DNA of 64,000 bases from Mytilus californianus (taxonomy: Eukaryota > Mollusca > Bivalvia > Mytilida > Mytilidae): contig NW_026262701.1 of the NCBI RefSeq assembly GCF_021869535.1, forward strand, positions 7,455,501 to 7,519,500. The letters run 5' to 3'. Of the stretch, positions 1 through 10,081 are shown in pieces. Under the pieces are notes generated by a model. That model was not told where the DNA came from and did not search any database. It worked only from the letters and a program-made list of their open reading frames with translations. The first letter of the stretch is position 1. Every line of letters starts with the position of its first letter. Position numbers and translations under genes: made by a program.

Positions 1-171
1 CGGAACGACCTAATAATCTAATTGTGTAGCTTTCAAGATGTTTCGGCCATACACCAGTTCAGCCTTGGTTGTTTCAGTCCATAATACATTTTTTTCTTAA
101 TGTTCGTGCCTCTCAATGTTTTGAATAATAAATAAAAGGTAAGTAAATATTTCTTTATATATAAAAATAAG
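1..171. other. Unannotated AT-rich sequence
   Basis: No recognised gene or repeat border. The short open frame on the minus strand is AT-driven and resembles nothing known. Confidence 0.5.
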
Positions 172-335
172 AAGATGTGGTATAATTGCCAATGAGACAA
201 CTCTCCACCAGAGACCAAAAGACATAGAAGTTAACAGCTATAGGTCACCGTACAGTCTTCAACAATGAGCAAAACCCACGACGCATAGTCAGCTATAAAA
301 GGTCCTGAAATGACATTTATGTATTATTAGACTTT
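172..335 (+). repeat. Dispersed mussel repeat I, 5' segment
   Basis: Contains TTGCCAATGAGACAACTCTC and TCAACAATGAGCAAAACCC, and AGTCAGCTATAAAAGG. Related copies are at 57451-57565 (+), 37915-38500 (-), 39280-39332 (-) and 39690-39745 (-). No coding capacity is seen. The element class is not clear. Confidence 0.75.
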
Positions 336-624
336 CTTATTAAAGATAAATATGATGCAGTGTACAGAAAATGTCACAGTCGGCAGAGCCAGGTAAAGAT
401 TAAAATTTTCTTATTTTTCATCAGTAGGTTGATTAAAGTAGATCAAAATATAAACCTCCACATCTAATATATATTTACAAACGAAAGTGAACCAACGCCT
501 GGTGAGTCTGTAGTGAGTTAGAGTCCCTGAAGTGGATACCTCGGGTATGCAGGGTCGTTATGATGAAACACAATAATGTAGAAAGTCTTATAACAACAAC
601 ACTGGAGGGACTGCTGCAGAAAAT

Positions 625-673
625 TTATTGATCGACATGTTTCGGTGCCTAGGGCACCGTCATCAGGATACAA
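625..673 (-). ncRNA. Hammerhead-ribozyme-like core, left arm
   Basis: Exact mirror of the core at 882-930, read on the minus strand (CTGATGA at 666-660, GTC at 636-634). The same features and the same extra C apply. Confidence 0.5.
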
Positions 674-881
674 ATAATACATTGAACATACTTAAGTGTA
701 CAATCGGGTTGTCTTGTGACAACGTCATAGACCTTACTCAGGAAGACTACATGTTGACAATCTATTTATATACATTTTCTATTTATACTTTCACTATTAC
801 TTCCCTTTCATAACAACTACTATACTATGACGTTGTCACAAGACAACCCGATTGTACACTTAAGTATGTTCAATGTATTAT

Positions 882-930
882 TTGTATCCTGATGACGGTG
901 CCCTAGGCACCGAAACATGTCGATCAATAA
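882..930 (+). ncRNA. Hammerhead-ribozyme-like core, right arm
   Basis: CTGATGA (889-895) is followed by the 6-bp stem GGTGCC/GGCACC with loop CTA (897-911). Then come GAAAC (912-916), a very short stem III (AC, loop AT, GT) and the cleavage triplet GTC (919-921). Flanks ATC/GAT can begin stem I. One unpaired C (896) sits between CTGATGA and stem II, a departure from the canonical core, so activity is uncertain. Confidence 0.5.
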
Positions 931-1005
931 ATTTTCTGCAGCAGTCCCTCCAGTGTTGTTGTTATAAGACTTTCTACATCTAATATATATATATATATTT
1001 GCCAA

Positions 1006-1600
1006 ACGATCGATAAGAAATTGATTTAAAAAAAGAAAATGAATGTATTGTTTTGCTTCAATTTATTATAATAATATTGTAATGGATTAAATAATAATTA
1101 TTATAATAGATACATTTTTGTAATCGATTCCACTACATATACGTTTGTATATTGAATTAGATAACTGGATTAACTAAGTGATAAAATTAGTGTCTAAGTG
1201 ATTGACAAAGGCATGTGTCTCATAATAAATCCATATAACTTGTAATTCAATTTCATCATTTCAAAAAAAGACTGTCATCTTTTTGCTTGCTTATGTCATT
1301 TTGTGAAGAATTCAGGGCTCTGGATTTCAAAAGTACAGTATCCTAAGACATGTCATAAGATATATCTTAGGACAAATTTGATGACCATCTTATCTATTAT
1401 AATAATAAATATTTGCATGTCAAGACGATAATTATTCAAAACTTTCAACTGCAAAGTATAGTTTTTGTAAAACTCACTGAATAACATAATTGAGTATATG
1501 ATTTTAGAATTTTTTATAACAGTGAATGCATGCATAAGCTTGTGCTCAGCTTTGGACATGTAGCACTCATTTAGACCATTATCCTTTTTGAAATGAGACC
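1006..1600. other. AT-rich intergenic sequence without recognised feature
   Basis: No conserved coding segment or repeat border was found. The 120-residue minus-strand frame at 1353-1715 partly overlaps the LINE remnant in antisense and is not supported. Confidence 0.5.
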
Positions 1601-1618
1601 GATTAATTTGTTTGTACT

Positions 1619-3043
1619 TAAGGTGGTATCCTAACCACGCATCTTTATAAAATTTATATTGAAGACCTTTTAAGACAGTTAGAAGATTCAAATATTGGTT
1701 TATATCTAGGCACAAATTATGCAGGATGTCCTACGTGCGCAGATGATATCCTACTCTTATCTAACTCGGATGAAGAAATGCAAATCATGCTCAATGTAGT
1801 AGACTCATATTCGAAAGAACATCAATATAATATCCATCCTGAAAAGAGTGTTCTCATTAAACAAAATGAAAATTCCACAAACTCTAGGAAATAATCTATA
1901 TGCTCTTGGTCTCTTGGGGATAAGTCCGTTTCAGAGACAGATAAGGCCTCACATCTAGGTATTATAAGATCATCAAAAAATGAAAATATAATAAATGTGA
2001 AAGACCGCATTAGTTTAGCCCGAAGAACAACTTATTCACTTATGTCAACAGGTGTACATGGCACAAATGGCTTGAATCCAAGGATTTCCTATAGTATTTA
2101 TAGAATCTACAAATTACCCCGTCTGCTCTACAGTCTAGAAGTTTTACCTCTTACGAACAGCCAAATCAACGACCAGGGTGACTTCCATTTATCCTTCTTA
2201 AAAAATATTCAGGCTCTTCCAACAAGAACAGCTTCTGCTGCAGTATTCTCACTACTGGGTGCCCTCCCTATAGAGGCCGAGCTCCACAAAAGACAATTAA
2301 GCCTTCTGCATTCAATCCTAGCGTCTGAAAATCAAAATCTTAGGGATATCTTGTTGCGTCAGTACCGGTTAGAAATTTGCAATGGAACTTTTCTACACAG
2401 AACAGAAAATGTCCTGCTTCAATATAGCCTACCAAGCATTGATGAGCTTCTAATATTTCTTCCAACAAAAATTAAATGGAAACAATCCGCTAGACATGCT
2501 ATTAATACATTTTGGAGTAATAAATTTAGGTCTTTGAGTAGAGAAAAATCAACCCTGATTAGGCTCTGTACTGACATTATCAATATAGGAGAAATACATC
2601 CAGTTTGGAAAACAGCAACAGAAATTCCGGGGGATACAAAGAAAGCCATAACAAAAGCTAGAATACTAACTGGGACCTACCTTTTACAAGCAACCAAAGC
2701 TAAATTTAATATAGGAAGTGCAGACCCAATTTGCCCCCTTTGCAAACTCGAGGAAGAAAACCTTCTACATTTCCTAACTAGATGTCCATCTCTGGAAGGG
2801 GTCCGTAGGACTTTTTATGCCCCATTAAAACAGGCTGTTATAAATAAAATTGGGATTGATCAGTGGAAAACAAATTTTCAAAATAGGGAAACATTAAGCC
2901 AATTAATTGTTGACTGCAGAAAACTAGCGGGTTCTATACTTCCAAACGACAACAATTTTTTAAATATGGTTGAAACAATTTCTAAGAATCTGTGTGATAA
3001 ATTACATCAACAGAGGTTAAGTCAGATTAATGCTCTATCATAA
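1619..3043 (+). pseudogene. Non-LTR retrotransposon reverse transcriptase, 3' part, 5'-truncated
   Basis: In one frame the sequence reads GGILTTHLYKIYIEDLLRQL, then YLGTNYAGCPTCADDILLLS (the catalytic A/YADD box as CADD), then the thumb region and a 349-codon tail. The tail ends with a C-x2-C...H-x4-C knuckle (CPLCKLEEENLLHFLTRCP), as found at the C-terminus of many animal LINE ORF2 proteins. In-frame stops at 1619-1621 (probably CAA to TAA before GGIL) and 1892-1894 break it. Everything upstream of RT block 4 is absent, as is usual for 5'-truncated LINEs. Confidence 0.85.
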
Positions 3044-3548
3044 TATAAACATCCATTAATAATAACATGGAATCGAGCTTTCTTTCGATCCTTTTCAGAG
3101 CACAAAATAGTGGCGTACATAAAGAACAGTTAGAAGTGAGAAGTACATGGAGGACAGTTGAGATATATATGTACTTGGGAATACGTTGATATTAACAATA
3201 ATATACGTAATATACAGACAATTGCTGTATCAAAGTGGTAGCTGATGCCTTTTAGAATATAGAGACATATTTAATAGTGTCAGACCACGGTTTTACTAAT
3301 GTCATAAAGTGAATCAGTGTCATTTTAGATTTTAGACTATTTTTAACGAAGTATCAAAATGAATAACTTTTAATATCGTCCGTGTAAAATAAGCCCATCG
3401 TATTTTAATATATGCAATTGCGTTTTATACTGGGAAATAACAAAGTGATTTTAGCTGTATAAGTCCGTGTAATATAAGCCCATTGTGTATAATCAAGAAA
3501 TTGATGTGCTCCTAACCACAGGAGGAAGTTACTGAAAGAAGAAGAAGA
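3044..3548 (+). mobile_element. Probable LINE 3' UTR with GAA-rich tail
   Basis: Follows the LINE stop codon and ends in a GAAGAAGAAG run at about 3538-3548, which could be the microsatellite-like LINE tail. It includes two GTCCGTGTAA-ATAAGCCCAT segments (about 3380 and 3465). The boundary is uncertain. Confidence 0.35.
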
Positions 3549-3985
3549 CTTATCATGGTTACTATCATAGCAATTATGAAAAATGATGGTATATTTATAT
3601 TATCTGCAATTAACTTTCAAATACATGTACTACTTACAATAAGGACTATTAGAGTAAAAAGATGTACATTTTTTTTTAATATAATATCATTAATAAAAGT
3701 TATTTTTAAGGTTATAAAAGGTATAGAAATGAAGTATTAACAACAAAATCTCTTTTAATGTAAAATAAAAGTATGACCGAAACGACTTTTATTCCCTGGT
3801 CTAAGTGGTACAAGGCCAAAGGTAAACTTGATCCATGGCCGAAACGTCTTGTTTCCATTGTGTAATGATGACATGACCCTTACAATTAACCCATGATGAT
3901 TTTTTTTTTGTCAGAGTAAGATTTGCGACTTTGGAGAATTGAAAGTCTGAAACCTTAGAGTATTGATGTCTAACAATATAGTTAA

Positions 3986-4538
3986 GGTTCATGTGGACCC
4001 TTCGTTTAAATGGCTGCATTTTTACCTCAACATTTACTCTGAGTACAGACAAACCTGTGCATCTGAAAAAGTTATAAGGCATAGCATGCCCTAGATAAAT
4101 AAAATTCAAATATATTTACGGGATTTTGCAGTGCACTTTTTTTCATTCCTCCAGAAGGTGCCAAAATAAAATAAGTTGGGAAAGAGGTTTGAGAACTTCC
4201 CCACAGGTAATAATTGAAGTGAACTGTATTGATTGACATGGACAATAGATACATTTGTACCTGACAATAATTGGTGATTTAAACTGTGTACCTGAGTGGA
4301 CCATATCAAGTTAAACTCGACTGTTTGTTTGTTTTATCATCTTCTGCAGGGACGAAAAAAAGTGCACTGCAAAATCCAGTCAAGTTTTAAATTTTCTAAA
4401 ACATACAATGCATTAGAAGTTTATTTATCTAGGGCATGCTTCGCTTAAACATTTTTCCAGCTACGCAGGTTTGTCTGTACTTAGAGTAAATTTTGAGGTG
4501 AAAATGCAGCCATTTTAGCCATAGGGTCCACATGAACC
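3986..4538. mobile_element. TTAA-flanked element with long imperfect terminal inverted repeats
   Basis: The ends read TTAA|GGTTCATGTGGACCC and GGGTCCACATGAACC|TTAA (TTAA at 3982-3985 and 4539-4542). The inverted repeats run about 160-185 bp (to about 4142 and from about 4356), with indels, around a roughly 215-bp centre. The TTAA duplication fits piggyBac or Kolobok-type transposition. No transposase is encoded. Confidence 0.7.
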
Positions 4539-4542
4539 TTAA

Positions 4543-5370
4543 TTTATTAATGTTTTGAAATGTTAAAATGAGATTGACCAATCCACAACAGTTCTAAGTT
4601 AAACTTCCACAGTTCAAAAGCAATGAAAGTTCTCGGTCTAGGACAAAATTTGAAATACGCAACAGGAAGATTTTACTTTAATACCATGTCCATTAGAGGT
4701 ATATATTTACTTAAATTAACGTCAAAAATGTCTTTGTCTGCAGCTGTTTTCATGTTTCAATATAACTTCCGGTGTTTTTTCGGAACATTTCTAGGATTTT
4801 CTATGGTGATTTAAAATTGGCTAAATACGTCTTTATTTGATCTTTTATTGCATATAATTTAAAATCATTGTATAATTCAACATTTATTAAGGTTATATAG
4901 ACCGTAATTTAATTCAATTCTTTAAAAATTAATTTGAAAATGCGAAAATAATGATACTTAATTTGAGTAATTACCATACAAAAAATGAGTAACAAGAAGA
5001 CCCCAAATGTAAATTTACAATACAATCAATGATCCATACAGGTGCAAATAAAATAAGTACAGTTTTAACTGTTTTATCAGAATTTGGTCGAACTTATAGG
5101 ACTGAAATAATTTAACAAGCGGTCTTATTGATCCGTTGTGGTTTATGATCTCCAAGAATTTTTATTTGTATTAAGCTATTCCTGCGCATATGAATCCGGC
5201 AATTTTCCTTTAAAAATATAGTTCTCTATTTTCCACCTAATGCCACAATAATTTTCGTGCTTAATAAACTAAAATTTTAAGTTGTAAGATTTCAAACATA
5301 GAAATTATTTCAAAAGTATATCCATTATCATTAGTTCTGAAAGTACAGTTTTTTTACTAAAGCGCAAGGT
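4543..5370. other. AT-rich sequence without recognised gene
   Basis: Nothing identifiable; short open frames only. Confidence 0.5.
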
Positions 5371-5470
5371 TACAAATTGAAATTGACGTGGCCGAAAAAC
5401 AGTCAGCAGATACGTTTATTTCTTCAATATTTATCAACACTAGTATTGAAAACAACATTCTTTCAACATG
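5371..5470 (+). other. ARCN1: Candidate ARCN1 5' exon ending in ATG|GTAGGA
   Basis: ARCN1 needs an exon that ends in ATG directly at a donor. Scanning the upstream sequence for ATG followed by a donor-like GT, the best match is CAACATG at 5464-5470 followed by GTAGGA. A TGACGTGG box (ATF6/XBP1 UPR-element core) lies upstream at 5384-5391. The exon start is arbitrary. The true exon could be elsewhere, including before this window. Confidence 0.2.
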
Positions 5471-7182
5471 GTAGGACATTCACTATGTATCAGTAACATT
5501 GTCATCCATTCTTTTTGCTCTCGACAAAGAATAGTTTTCTCGCTTGTGCTTAATCAAACTCGAAACCACTTGCCGGCATCCTTCATAATTTTCTCCACGC
5601 AAACATTTATCAAACGTCAAATATACTGTAAAGGTACCGAATACACCAAATAAATCTATAATTTTGTTCTATCACTTAAATATGGAATGAGCACAGATCC
5701 GTAAACATATTAAAAATACTTGGGCAACAAAAAAGTTACAAATTGAAGGACAACTTAAATTATTAACAAGAAAAAGACATCAGTATACAAAAGGGTGCAC
5801 AAGTATTCATACCTTTCTCAACTCTACAGGTACCAACTTGTATTCATCAGTGTTTGATCACTTTATGATATGAGATTGGAGCTACCTGATGAGCATCATG
5901 TTTTTTTTGTTTATAATGTGTATCATAGTGTTTCCTGTAGGAGGTTTTGACGTGGTATGGCGCCCTGCCCTTGTTAGGGAAAAAATTGGCGCCATGCCCC
6001 TTTTCAGAACGCCCTGCCGTTATTTAATATCGGTTATGCAATTCATCTTTTAGCAAGACCATTTCGAGTTATTTCCCTTGGAACGTAATCAAAATTTTAA
6101 TGGCCGACATTTTATTGAATTTCGATTATGTTTGAACAGTTTTGAAGCGACAGAGTACAAATACGATTCAGGATTGAATCTCACAGGGACAATATCGATT
6201 TGTACCACTACGAATTTAAAATGTAGACAATTTAAAAGGGAACCAGGTGATCATTTGAGTTATAATTTTACGATGCAAAGGATGAACATTACCACTGGTT
6301 ACGTAAACAATATGATGTTTGTTTATATTTTCTATTTATACTACTCAGTCTGTCGAGATGTCGGATTGGGTGTGAATTTACGACAGCTTTCATACTATTG
6401 TTATCTTAATCAAATTAAAGTCAAGAATATAGCTGATATAGTTTTGAATAGTACGAAAAATCATTAATGTTTCAATAAAAAAAACCATGCACAATAAAAC
6501 ACAGATGGAAAAAAGATGAAAAGCAGAAGAATATGTATAGTAAGTCTTGCTATACAAATCTTTGAATATTCTAAAATTATTTGTACAGTTATGAGCCAAG
6601 GTAGCTTTGATTGGTACATGTATAAACATGCGAGATCCAAATGGTATATTCGATTAAATCCCTATCCATTACAGTGCCTTTATTTCTATGTAAAGAGTGC
6701 CCTATAAGTGTAGTCCTCCTCTCAAAGGGTGCCCTTAAAGTGTAGCCAATCGCACTTAGAGTGCCTTCTGAGAAAAAAATTACCCTGCACTTTTCAAAAG
6801 CTGCAGTAAAAACTATATCAGATCAGATATACAAATATGTGGGATATCTTATGCTCATCAGATACAAATTTGCATGCAATGTATGTTCCTAGCTGCTGAA
6901 CCGTAGCTCAAAGGTCCTTATGATATTTTTTGAAAATTTGCGGACCATAGAGCTATGGATTTTTCTTATTCTAAAATTTGCGGATTTGAGAGACAGGTTC
7001 AGGTCGCACTCATATCCAAAAATTCATTGTTTATTGCCAGTGCGTAGCTTATTAACGTAAATAGTTCATGTATTTATGTTTGAATATTCATTTTCTTGAC
7101 ACTGTTATATTATTTAATTTAATCCTTTTGTAACGTCTCTACCTATTTTGTTCAGCCATTCCTAATCTTCTTGTGACATCAT
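5471..7182. other. Sequence without recognised gene; possible old repeat remnants
   Basis: GCGCCCTGCCC / GCGCCATGCCCC / ACGCCCTGCC motifs cluster at 5959-6014, and GTGCCCT-type motifs cluster at 6690-6770. They might be the two ends of a decayed element, but no terminal repeat can be aligned. The 129-codon frame at 6078-6467 has no recognisable homology. Confidence 0.4.
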
Positions 7183-8347
7183 CAGGGCTCACGCTACCAG
7201 GCGTCTAGGGCGAAGAAGTCACTTTCCCGTCCGTCACTTCGCTTTGCCCGTCCCTCAAAAGCGAAAACAAGTCGCCCTGTTGTTTACGATACTCGCTTTC
7301 AGTCGCTTTCGTCATCGGACATTTTCAATTTTTACCAAGTTGATAAAACATCAATTTTTTATTGGTTATTAAAGAAATTCAGACATAAACGATTCATTTT
7401 CTTAAGAAAAGAGGTTTAAGCATTGACTTTACAGTGTGTAGCAGGTTATTTAATAAAAAGACAACTTTTATCACTGCATGCACTTCCGGTACTTGTCACT
7501 CAGAGAGCGTACATCAATCTATTTTTCGGTGGCAAAATAAGTTTGTTACTTCATTTGAAAGTGATAAAAGTTGCCTCCAGTAAATGTTTAATCCATTTAT
7601 TGCATTAAAAACGTCATATTCCTTTCCAAATAGCTTGTCAAACATCGTGTATTTTTGTAACTTTTCTTCGTCCGCCATTAACCATTTACTAACTATGGAT
7701 CGGAACCGGACCAGCTATGACTGAAATCCGTATTTTTACAATAATAACTACGGACGCATGAATGGAACAGCTGACAGAAGAATATTGATCCCAAAAGGAA
7801 AAATTACGCATTCCACACGCATTAACAGACTTTTGGTTAGATCTAATTGATTAATGTATATAATTCCATATAATTTATATGGATTGTTTCAAAATATTGA
7901 TTAAAGTTGCTTAACTACTAATATCAATATATTATGGCCCGGCCAGCTTAACTTTGTATATCTTTTGATGAGAAACACTGAATTTAATAAACATGATAAA
8001 CAAGATAGTTTTTAATTGAATTGTAATTCATATATTATAATTTCTTTACCTTTTTGACATAAAAAAAATTCTTTTTAGTGCTAGATATTTAGTTGGTAGT
8101 TTCTCACAAGAACCTAAACTTAAACAACTTTGAATTTGAACTGTTAATTTAATTGTATACTCAGATATGAATTGAACAATATAAAAAGAACATTATTTAC
8201 ATATGACCCTTTATACTATAGTAAAATCAAAACATTGTAGCGCAGCATGCGAAGGAGCACTTCTCTTTCGAATCTCACCACTTCTCCCTATCAGTTTCAA
8301 AAAGAGAAGTCACTTCTCCCTATGATTCTGAAGTAGTGTGAGCCCTG
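7183..8347. mobile_element. hAT-like element, non-autonomous
   Basis: Terminal inverted repeats are CAGGGCTCACGCTAC (7183) and the complement of GTAGTGTGAGCCCTG (ends 8347). CAGGG ends are typical of hAT elements. Flanking octamers GACATCAT and GTCATTAA match at 5 of 8 positions, suggesting a decayed 8-bp target duplication. Subterminal motifs of the ACTTCTCCCT / AGAAGTCAC type recur near both ends. It is 1165 bp long, with no full transposase. Confidence 0.65.
7514..7678 (-). CDS. 54-codon open frame inside the hAT-like element
   Basis: It starts at ATGGCGGACGAAGAAAAG (minus strand, from 7678) and reads MADEEKLQKYTMFDKLFGKE, then YDVFNAINGLNIYWRQLLSL, to a TGA. A GTAACA donor-like site lies near the end. 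The composition is protein-like (charged N-terminus, Trp, no AT-bias look), but I recognise no family. It may be a first exon captured by the element, or chance. Confidence 0.3.
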   Translation of the reverse strand: MADEEKLQKYTMFDKLFGKEYDVFNAINGLNIYWRQLLSLSNEVTNLFCHRKID

Positions 8348-9490
8348 GTCATTAAAATCAGGAACAGATAACTCTTAATAGAAATCATGTGTCGCTTTGT
8401 TTACATTTTCTATTAATCTATTTTCATTAATATTTGAATGAAAGAACATTTTATTAATCATTAATACAAATGGAAATAATAATTCTTACCAGCACTGCAG
8501 AAATTTATGTTGATATCCCTCTTTGTAAAACATAAACAAACCAACATGTGTTTTCCTATACTGTATGTGTTTTTTACCTCCAATATAGGAGGTAAATAAA
8601 TCAGTGAAGATGATAATTTCTCTGTCGTTATTGTTTTTCTTGTACAGAAATTTATACACCGTTTCTTCTGACTTTGCGATTATTATACTTCAATTATAAA
8701 ATCCAATCGGCGAAAAGTCTTGACTGAAAAATTTTACCAACCCCGCACCGCTTAAAAGGAAAGACGAACAAGACAGAACAAAATATTACCAAAGTTACGA
8801 TCTATCTAAAAGGAATTTTGAATGTTTTTTTTTCTTCTAATTAAATGTCTGCAACTCTGGTTTGGTACAATTTGAATATGACAGGGAATGAAGGACTCAA
8901 TGATTAAATGCCATTATGAAAAACAAACAATTTACAGTTGAGGGTTAAAGATCAGACCAAGAAAAAAAAATGGTGAAATTTCATGTTTTTTTTTTTTTTA
9001 ATTTCAAAACTTTTCTATATAAAATCATGATTTCCAAATAAACAATTTTTGCTGCCAGGAGATTGCCAGAATGTAGGATTTTGCACAATTTACTACAGAG
9101 CTTCTAGGGGCCCCTTAAGCCTTAAGGCCAAAAGTTTCGATTTATATAAATTTTAGAATTTACGTTTATGGGATTTTATTCATGTAAACGGGGGATTTCC
9201 AGTTTTCGGACAATTACTGAAACATGCTTTTGAGCAGTTTTCATGAAACTTTGGTGATCAGTTTATATCTATTAAAATAAACTCTGTTTAGTTTTTTATA
9301 AATTTCTGATATGACATTAAATAGTTATGGAACTTTATTGTGAAACGTGACAGGCTCATGGCGAGCCTCTTTATTACCTATTATGTCTGTTTGCTTTGCT
9401 CACACATTGTTGTCAATATAATGGAATTGTATGTGACTGTCATACAAGTGAGGTTTAACTAGATATAAAACCAGCTTTAACCACCATTTT
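8348..9490. other. AT-rich sequence without recognised gene; 24-bp palindrome
   Basis: The one structured item is a perfect hairpin, TTTACCTCC-AATATA-GGAGGTAAA, at 8573-8596. The remainder shows no exon or repeat border. Confidence 0.5.
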
Positions 9491-9746
9491 TATGCCCCTA
9501 CTGTAGCCGAGGGGGCATTAAGTTTTACCCTTGTCAGTCTGTACGTCCCAAAATTGGTTTCCGTTCTCTAACTTTAGTTTGCCTCAACCAAATATTATGA
9601 AACTTATACACAATGCTTATTACCACAAAACTCAGATCAAGTACGAATTTGAGTAGCGTCACTTTTACTGTTCTTAATTTATATCCCTTTATAATGTTAT
9701 ATGCAAGTGGGGGCATCATCTGTGTCCCATGGACACATTTCCCATT
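9491..9746 (+). mobile_element. Family A element, copy A1
   Basis: The head is TATGCCCC...GAGGGGGCATTAAG (inverted GCCCC/GGGGC). One internal unit follows (CTAACTTTAGTTTGCCTCAA...). The tail is GGGGGCATCATC plus hairpin TGTGTCCCATGGACACA (9721-9737). Head motif, tandem unit and terminal hairpin suggest a Helentron/HINE-like non-autonomous element. Confidence 0.7.
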
Positions 9747-10041
9747 TATTTACATAAGGAAATGCCTGTATCAAGTCAAAAATATCACAGTTGTTTTCCA
9801 TTGGTTTGAGCTTTTGATTTTACCAATTGATGAAGGACTTTCCATTTTTGAATTTTCCTTGGAGTTTGGTAATTTTTTTATTTTTACTTTTTTTCATAGA
9901 TTAATTTATTCATTATTAAGATTTTAAATGATACCCCAATCATAATAAAAATTGAAAACAATGACCAATTTGAACATTAATCATGTACATTCATGTGACA
10001 TTTAGATTTTAAGGAGATTTAATTTTATTCTTTTTTTCTAG

Positions 10042-10081
10042 GTGCTGCTTGCTGCAGCTGTATGTAACAAGTCAGGGAAAG
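10042..10081 (+). CDS. ARCN1: ARCN1 coding exon 2
   Basis: Preceded by a pyrimidine-rich TTCTAG acceptor and followed by the donor GTTAGT. It encodes [13 protein letters not shown] plus the first base of the next codon. This is codon 2 onward of delta-COP, so the ATG is donated by a separate 5' exon. Confidence 0.9.

Larger units (their letters stand above)
576..979. repeat. Perfect 155-bp inverted repeat (fold-back unit)
   Basis: Arms at 576-730 and 825-979 are exact reverse complements over 155 bp, separated by a 94-bp unrelated spacer (731-824). Each arm carries, on opposite strands, a hammerhead-like core. The perfect identity implies recent formation. The form fits a tail-to-tail Penelope-like element or retrozyme remnant, which is inference. 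Confidence 0.9.

Noticed and set aside
628-1005. Two 61-codon frames sharing MFRCLGHRHQDTNN
   Set aside because: They are the two arms of the perfect inverted repeat read in opposite directions and overlap the hammerhead-like cores.
1353-1715. 120-codon minus-strand frame
   Set aside because: AT-driven, overlaps the reverse transcriptase remnant in antisense, and shows no recognisable domain.
2419-2649. 76-codon minus-strand frame
   Set aside because: Antisense shadow of the LINE coding remnant.
6078-6467. 129-codon plus-strand frame
   Set aside because: Starts at TTG, has no known motif, and no splice or codon support; it may be chance in a decayed repeat.
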